Source: Natrinema sp046097095 (GTDB lineage: Archaea; Halobacteriota; Halobacteria; Halobacteriales; Natrialbaceae). From it: a stretch of 64,000 nt of DNA. Below the pieces are notes generated by a model that did not search any database, had not been told where the DNA came from, and worked only from the letters and a program-made list of their open reading frames with translations. The first letter of the stretch is position 1; each line of letters opens with the position of its first letter. Below, in pieces: positions 59,480 to 64,000 of this stretch. The stretch spans positions 372,001 to 436,000 of the forward strand of contig NZ_CP175699.1 in the NCBI RefSeq assembly GCF_046097095.1, read 5' to 3'. The translations under genes were made by a program, and so were the position numbers.

Positions 59480-60556
59480 ATGGACCGCGACAGTAATCCG
59501 GCCGTCAGCGTCGGTGTTCGAACACGATCGCTTGCGCAGTCTCGATTACGATACATCCGTCAACTCGGAGTAACGGACATCTTCGTGGATCACGCAGATA
59601 CGGACGAAGAGCCCGATGAATTCAATGACCGCGATGGGACCGATACGATCGCAGTCGGTCCGAACCAGATCCCGTCTGTCTCGGAGCTCACGGCCGCTCG
59701 AGAACGTATTGAGGATGCCGGGCTCTCCTTTACTGGCATTCAGTCGCTCCCGTATTCGATGTACGGCGATATCATGTTCGGTCGCGACGGTGCAGACGAG
59801 GCGCTCGATCAGATCACCACCCTAATTCGAAACCTCGGTGAGGCCGGCATTCCGGTGTTAGGTTACCAGTGGAACCCCCGAAGCGTCGTTCCGATGCGGA
59901 CGTCGCCCGTCGAGACCCGCGGCGGCGCAGAGGCAACTGCCTTCGATTACGACGAACTCGATGATCCGGACGAACTCGCACCTGGTCTCGATCGAGCCTA
60001 CACCGAAGACGAGTTCTGGGAGAATTACCAGTACTTCCTCGAGACCGTTCTCCCCGTGGCGGAAGAAGCCGGCGTTGAGCTCGCGCTTCACCCCGTCGAC
60101 CCACCGGTCCTCGAGTCGCTCGGTGGTATCCCGCGTCTATTCCGGAACGTAGAGAACTTCGAGAAGGCGATGGAACTCGTACCCAGCGATAATCACGGTC
60201 TCAAGCTATGTCTCGGCTGTTTCTCGCAGATGGGAGAGGATGTGACCGAGGTCATTCGTCGTTTTGGCGAACGAGATCAGATCGTCTTCATTCACTTCCG
60301 TGACGTCGTTGGAACGGTACCGAAGTTCCACGAGACGTTTGTCGATACGGGGAACTTTGACACTGCAGAGGCGGTACGCACGCTTCACGATGTTGGGTTC
60401 GACGGCCCCGTTATCCCAGATCATGTTCCGAAAATGGAAGGCGACGACGATTGGCGACACCGCGCTCGTGGGTTTACTGTCGGATACCTCCGCGGTGTTA
60501 TCGATACGGTCCGGACGGAACCGTCCCGAACGACGCAAGTGGCCGAAACGGAGTAG
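59480..60556 (+). CDS. uxuA: mannonate dehydratase (UxuA)
   Basis: 358 aa from ATG 59480 (MDRDSNPAVSVGVRTRSLAQ); the longer upstream frame lies beyond the TATA box and is excluded. UxuA (xylose-isomerase-like TIM barrel) features: LGYQWNPRSVVPMRTSPVET (WxPxxWxR-like loop), HPVDPPVLESLGGIPRLF (metal His, ALHPDDPP-type motif), LCLGCFSQMGEDV (Cys of the GSxG/C-type motif), FIHFRDVVG (F-x-H-x-R) and PVIPDHVPKMEGDDDW (DHxP). Dehydrates D-mannonate to 2-keto-3-deoxygluconate in hexuronate breakdown. The IclR and TRAP genes downstream fit this pathway. Confidence 0.85.
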   Translation: MDRDSNPAVSVGVRTRSLAQSRLRYIRQLGVTDIFVDHADTDEEPDEFNDRDGTDTIAVGPNQIPSVSELTAARERIEDAGLSFTGIQSLPYSMYGDIMFGRDGADEALDQITTLIRNLGEAGIPVLGYQWNPRSVVPMRTSPVETRGGAEATAFDYDELDDPDELAPGLDRAYTEDEFWENYQYFLETVLPVAEEAGVELALHPVDPPVLESLGGIPRLFRNVENFEKAMELVPSDNHGLKLCLGCFSQMGEDVTEVIRRFGERDQIVFIHFRDVVGTVPKFHETFVDTGNFDTAEAVRTLHDVGFDGPVIPDHVPKMEGDDDWRHRARGFTVGYLRGVIDTVRTEPSRTTQVAETE

Positions 60557-60741
60557 CCACAGCAAGTTTCCTTAGTACGTCGTCCGGGGTCGCACTTAAC
60601 GGTGCTAAAACGAGTGGTTCACAATTTCCGCGGTTGCTCGTCACTCCTGCTCCTCGCTCTTTATTTAAATAATCCTCCATACTCTACGTTCGTCATTTGA
60701 CGTACACACCTTTATTAGATGTCGTCCTAATATGGTAGACG

Positions 60742-60843
60742 ATGCGTTGCGACAGTTGTGACCGTATGTTGGTTGCGCCATACGACTATCCCCTGTTTCT
60801 GTGCGAGGAGTGTGGGTTCGTTCCACCGCAAGGGGCCGATTGA
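60742..60843 (+). CDS. tiny double-CxxC zinc protein
   Basis: 33 aa from ATG 60742 (MRCDSCDRMLVAPYDYPLFL) to TGA 60841-60843. Two CxxC pairs (CDSC...CEEC) give a small zinc ribbon, as in the many haloarchaeal mini-zinc-finger proteins of 30-60 aa. An AT-rich CTAATATGG lies just upstream. Short length keeps confidence moderate. Confidence 0.45.
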   Translation: MRCDSCDRMLVAPYDYPLFLCEECGFVPPQGAD

Positions 60844-61869
60844 CCGTCGAACGAAACTAGCACTGAGAACCGTTGATCCCCGGTGTCGCTGCGTCGGTTC
60901 TTCCCTTCGGCAGTAAGGAGAAGACCTTGCTATCGATTGTGGCTATCCGTTCGTTCTCCTCGTTTCTTCCGTACCCATTGCTGTCTGTTATCGCTCGATC
61001 TCTCGAGTGGCCTCCAGCTAGTGTTGACTTGAATTCTGCGTCGTAGCAATGAGTAGACGGTCGCTCAAGCATGCATCCGTTAAATTTCTCTGACAGAGAA
61101 GTACGGTTTTCGGTACGTGATCAACAATCCTAACAAGTCGACTAACTTCCGCGACGCAGACCAAATATGCGGGAATTTCACACGATTCCTTTCGGTTTCT
61201 CTTTGGTTGCTGTGCTCTCTTCACACGGAATTCTCTCTGAGTGAATTCAACGTGAACATGACTGAGTATGCCCACATCAGCCAGCGTAGCTGCATAGGTC
61301 TATGTGGACCGTCGGGGTTCACTATCAACGGCTGACGGTTGTTACCATACTTTCTCCTAGGTAGATCATTGGACAACGAACGACCGATCTGCGTTCTCTC
61401 ATAGATAATATCAATCCTCACACGTTGGCTTATTCTTCACTTCGCGTTTACATATATACCCATGTAAAATTCTGTTTCTCGATTAATTGATGTCCTGAAG
61501 AACCAACCCCTATATTATATCTGACGCGAAGCACACATAGAGAATTACACCTGTATGAATGTAAAGGACTCCTCCCAAACATTACGATAGTACCGGCGTA
61601 AAGGCGCCGGGGAGAACGAACTAATGAGGTGCCTTCTCTGTTAGATAAATATTGTGTAGGTCATCGGTGTGGGTGGCGGCAGACACCTGTTTCGTCCGGA
61701 ACGGCGTAGCCACCGGTTGAATCAGCAGAACCGGAGAAACCGCCTAAATCGGTGTTGTCGATGTCGGTTAGCTCTTCTGTAGCCCTGTGAATTATTTTGA
61801 AGTCGTGTGGTGTCATAAGCCAAGCGGCGTGGTTCGTCTGCTCTCTTTCAGAATTCTCTAATGAAGAAA
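60844..61869. other. long intergenic, upstream of iclR
   Basis: About 1 kb with no supported gene. Contains an inverted repeat TTTACAT-N8-ATGTAAA near 61446-61467, a short frame from an ATG at 61556 (11 codons) and a GC stem CCGGCG...CGCCGG near 61594. None is assigned a function. Confidence 0.45.
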
Positions 61870-61876
61870 CCTTATA
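61870..61876 (+). promoter_or_regulatory. TATA box of iclR-type gene
   Basis: CCTTATAG centred ~28 bp before ATG 61901: leaderless promoter spacing. Confidence 0.5.
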
Positions 61877-61900
61877 GGGGACCGTGTCGAACCGGTATCC

Positions 61901-62659
61901 ATGGTCCACAAAGCAAAACATCCGGTCAAAGCGACCGAGACGACTCTCGAGATTATTGATCTGCTTAAAGAAATGGACAGAGCGGGCGTGACGGACATCG
62001 CCACGCAACTGGATCTCGCCCCCAGCGCCGTTCACAAACACCTCAGTACCCTTCAGGAACATCGGTACGTCATCAAAGATGGGTCGAAGTACCGGTTGGG
62101 GCTTCGGTTTTTCGAGTTAGGAGGGTACACGCGCCACCAGATGGAACTCTATAACACGGCGAAACCGGAACTCAAATCGCTGGCAGAAGAGACGGGCGAA
62201 AAGACGAACCTTTTGGTCGAAGAGCATGGGCTCGGAATCTACATCTACCGATCTATGGGAAACGAAGCGATCCAGATCAACACGTACACGGGCGAGTCGG
62301 TATATCTCCATAACACCGCGCTCGGAAAAGCGATTTTAGCACATCTCCCAGAAGAACGGGTCAAAGAGGTCGCCGACCACCACGGACTTCCGTCTGCGAC
62401 CGAGAGAACGATCACGAACGTTGATGACCTGTTCGAATCGCTTGCGGAAATTCGAAACCGGGGCTTCGCTTTCGACGATGAAGAGCGAATAAATGGGCTC
62501 CGATGCGTTGCGGTTCCGCTTCTAGACGACGGGGAGGCTATAGGTGCGATAAGCGTCTCCGGTCCAAGGAGCCGGATGACTGATGACCGGTTTCAAGAAG
62601 AGATACCCAATAAACTCTCGCAGAAAGCGAACCTGATCGAGCTTGATTTGAGCTACTGA
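61901..62659 (+). CDS. IclR-family transcription regulator
   Basis: 252 aa. N-terminal winged helix (ATETTLEIIDLLKEMDRAGV, IATQLDLAPSAVHKHLSTLQ, YVIKDGSKYRLGLRFFELGG) and C-terminal IclR effector domain (TGEKTNLLVEEHGLGIYIYR; LHNTALGKAILAHLPEERV; RGFAFDDEERINGLRCVAVP; AISVSGPRSRM). Complete. Placed between uxuA and the TRAP binding protein, it probably senses a hexuronate-pathway intermediate and controls both; a palindrome in the TRAP promoter is a candidate site. Confidence 0.9.
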   Translation: MVHKAKHPVKATETTLEIIDLLKEMDRAGVTDIATQLDLAPSAVHKHLSTLQEHRYVIKDGSKYRLGLRFFELGGYTRHQMELYNTAKPELKSLAEETGEKTNLLVEEHGLGIYIYRSMGNEAIQINTYTGESVYLHNTALGKAILAHLPEERVKEVADHHGLPSATERTITNVDDLFESLAEIRNRGFAFDDEERINGLRCVAVPLLDDGEAIGAISVSGPRSRMTDDRFQEEIPNKLSQKANLIELDLSY

Positions 62660-62906
62660 TCCCGTCTCACCCCCTTTCGTCTCTCGATCAGTGATTCCTG
62701 GCACGGTCGTTCGTCTCGAGCTGATGGTGTCGTCAGTTACGATGGACAAATCTCTCCTCTGGGGGCGTTGCCACACGGTCAAACACGCCGCTCGGTTCTG
62801 GAGGAAGTTCGAACTGCTGTGAACGATCCTGTTCCTTCTGATTGCCACCTAGAGATAGACTGAGTGAAGAGCAAAATCGGAAATATATGAAAGATAGGGA
62901 TAGATT

Positions 62907-62929
62907 CATATACCACCATTACAATGGTG
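62907..62929 (+). promoter_or_regulatory. promoter with palindromic operator before dctP
   Basis: TATA-like TCATATAC (62906-62913) followed at once by CACCATT-AC-AATGGTG (62914-62929), a perfect 7-2-7 inverted repeat, 6 bp before ATG 62935. Placed to block or recruit polymerase; likely bound by the IclR protein encoded just upstream. Confidence 0.55.
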
Positions 62930-62934
62930 TGAGT

Positions 62935-63972
62935 ATGTCTGGCAACCAGACAACCGGTAGGGACAGCCGTTTAGCTAGTGTGACGCGTCGCCAAGCAGTC
63001 AAAATGGGTATCGGCGCATCTGGGATCGCGACTCTCGCCGGTTGTATGGGTGGTAGTAGTAGTGGGACGAACATCACGATGGCGAGCGTGATGGAGAAAG
63101 GGACCTCGATGGTACACGCGGGCGAACTTTTCAAAGAACGCATCGAAGAGGAATCGGACGGCGATATCAGCGTCGACTTCTCTTACGGTGGTGCCTACGG
63201 GTCAGAAAACGAGACGTTCGACCTGATGAGCCAGGGTGCCATCGACATGTACACGGGCGGCTCGGATGCCTACAAACTCTACACGCCCGAGTACTACTTC
63301 TTCAACACTCCCTTCGTCATCGAGAGTTTTGAGCATCAGAAAAAGATCATGCAGACCGATGAGTTCCAGAACGAAGTCTACCCGACACTCGAGGAGAAGG
63401 GGAACATCCGCGTCGCTGGTGACCGCGTCTACAGGGGTATGCGATACTTCACATCCAACAAACCTGTTCGTACGCCCGAGGACGTTCAGGGGATGGAGCT
63501 TCGGCTACCGAGTTCCGACCCCTGGGTGACCGCTTGGGAATCCGTCGGCGCGAGCCCCTCTCCCGTGTCCCTCGACGAACTGTACTCGGCGCTCCAACAG
63601 GGCGTCGTCAGCGCATCCGAGGGGCCACCGGCCCAGATTTCATCTCTGAGTCTCTGGGAGGTGCAAGACTACTACAGTCTCACCGCTCACCTACCCCAGA
63701 GCGGACAGATGTACGTCAGGTCGGACTTCTACCAGAATCTCGATCAATCTCAGCAGGACATGTTCGACGAGATCATCAGCGAAGTCACGAAAGAAGCGAC
63801 GCAGTGGGCGAAGAGCTCGGAGGAAGATCTCCTGACCGAAATCGAGGAAAACGGAATGCAAATCATCGAGGACGTCGATTCGGAGGCCTTCTACGATGCT
63901 GCTGCGCCTGGCATTGAGAGGCTCTTCGAGAACTCGTATACGGGAACGTGGGACGACTGGCGAAACCTCTGA
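62935..63972 (+). CDS. dctP: TRAP transporter substrate-binding protein (DctP family), Tat lipoprotein
   Basis: 345 aa from ATG 62935 (MSGNQTTGRDSRLAS). Tat signal VTRRQAVKMGIGASGIATLA with lipobox LAGC, then the DctP fold: GELFKERIEEESDGDISVDF, QGAIDMYTGG, VYRGMRYFTSNKPVRTPEDV (conserved Arg region binding the carboxylate), GMELRLPSSDPWVTAWESVG, QQGVVSASEGPP. Captures an organic acid, here probably a hexuronate, for a TRAP permease whose genes should follow beyond the window. Stop TGA 63970-63972. Confidence 0.9.
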   Translation: MSGNQTTGRDSRLASVTRRQAVKMGIGASGIATLAGCMGGSSSGTNITMASVMEKGTSMVHAGELFKERIEEESDGDISVDFSYGGAYGSENETFDLMSQGAIDMYTGGSDAYKLYTPEYYFFNTPFVIESFEHQKKIMQTDEFQNEVYPTLEEKGNIRVAGDRVYRGMRYFTSNKPVRTPEDVQGMELRLPSSDPWVTAWESVGASPSPVSLDELYSALQQGVVSASEGPPAQISSLSLWEVQDYYSLTAHLPQSGQMYVRSDFYQNLDQSQQDMFDEIISEVTKEATQWAKSSEEDLLTEIEENGMQIIEDVDSEAFYDAAAPGIERLFENSYTGTWDDWRNL

Positions 63973-64000
63973 AACCAAGGCGCATCGAATCGGTGGTTCT

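Noticed and set aside
59146..59556. Long minus-strand frame with WDSNPR string
   Set aside because: It runs across the promoter of uxuA and the end of the UspA gene on the other strand; such strings are typical of spurious frames, and no start signal or domain supports it.
1..64000. CRISPR array, tRNA or rRNA genes
   Set aside because: No regularly spaced direct repeats and no cloverleaf or rRNA-like sequence was recognised on either strand by reading; tRNAscan or a covariance search was not possible.

Overview
The window comes from an extremely halophilic archaeon (class Halobacteria). The reasons are acidic Asp/Glu-rich proteins, Tat-type exported proteins, small CxxC zinc-ribbon proteins, leaderless promoters with TATA boxes about 25-30 bp from the start codon, archaeal-type PriS/PriL primase subunits, and IS200/IS605 TnpB and IS6-type transposases of haloarchaeal character. 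Genus cannot be set from the sequence alone. No tRNA, rRNA or CRISPR array was found.

Layout. (1) 1-0.95 kb: 5' part of an NRAMP-like transporter, probably host chromosome. (2) 1-10.3 kb: accessory region, mostly minus strand, with small zinc-ribbon genes, a polymorphic-toxin remnant with an array of immunity-like genes, a coiled-coil protein, an operon of four overlapping small genes and an orphan antitoxin. (3) 10.8-15.3 kb: plus-strand island that looks less GC-rich, with a polytopic membrane protein and then a tight operon of membrane protein, zinc-ribbon SMC/Rad50-like ATPase and winged-helix protein. This is the best candidate for an undescribed system. (4) 15.4-20 kb: two overlapping Tat lipoproteins with PQQ-type beta-propeller repeats and a secreted SNase-LTD nuclease. 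(5) 20-37.5 kb: toxin-antitoxin and small-gene archipelago (AbiEi/AbiEii-like, MazEF, UPF0175/PIN, RHH/RelE, wHTH/PIN, VapBC-like), a NrS-1-like PrimPol, TnpB remnants and many genes broken by single-base lesions. (6) 39.5-55.0 kb: one continuous minus-strand conjugation operon with pilin-like protein, secreted anchored protein, VirB6-like, membrane AAA ATPase, PrgI/VirB3-like, split VirB4 N-domain, VirB4, a very large VirD4/TraG-type coupling protein, and PriS-like and PriL-like primase subunits. (7) 55-58.7 kb: broken winged-helix gene, Tat-exported protein, two IS6-type elements and a truncated tyrosine integrase, the probable right end of the element. (8) 58.7-64 kb: host functions, namely UspA, mannonate dehydratase UxuA, IclR regulator and a TRAP substrate-binding lipoprotein (hexuronate uptake and catabolism).

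How it fits: regions 2-7 read as an integrative conjugative element, or several nested elements, inserted beside a hexuronate locus. The 15.5-kb transfer operon shows no visible frameshift, while the cargo and integration genes carry many frameshifts and in-frame stops. Toxin genes are often broken next to intact antitoxins. Short repeated signals (GC hairpin leaders, a duplicated 44-bp inverted repeat, paired mini-hairpins) link otherwise unrelated loci in the element.
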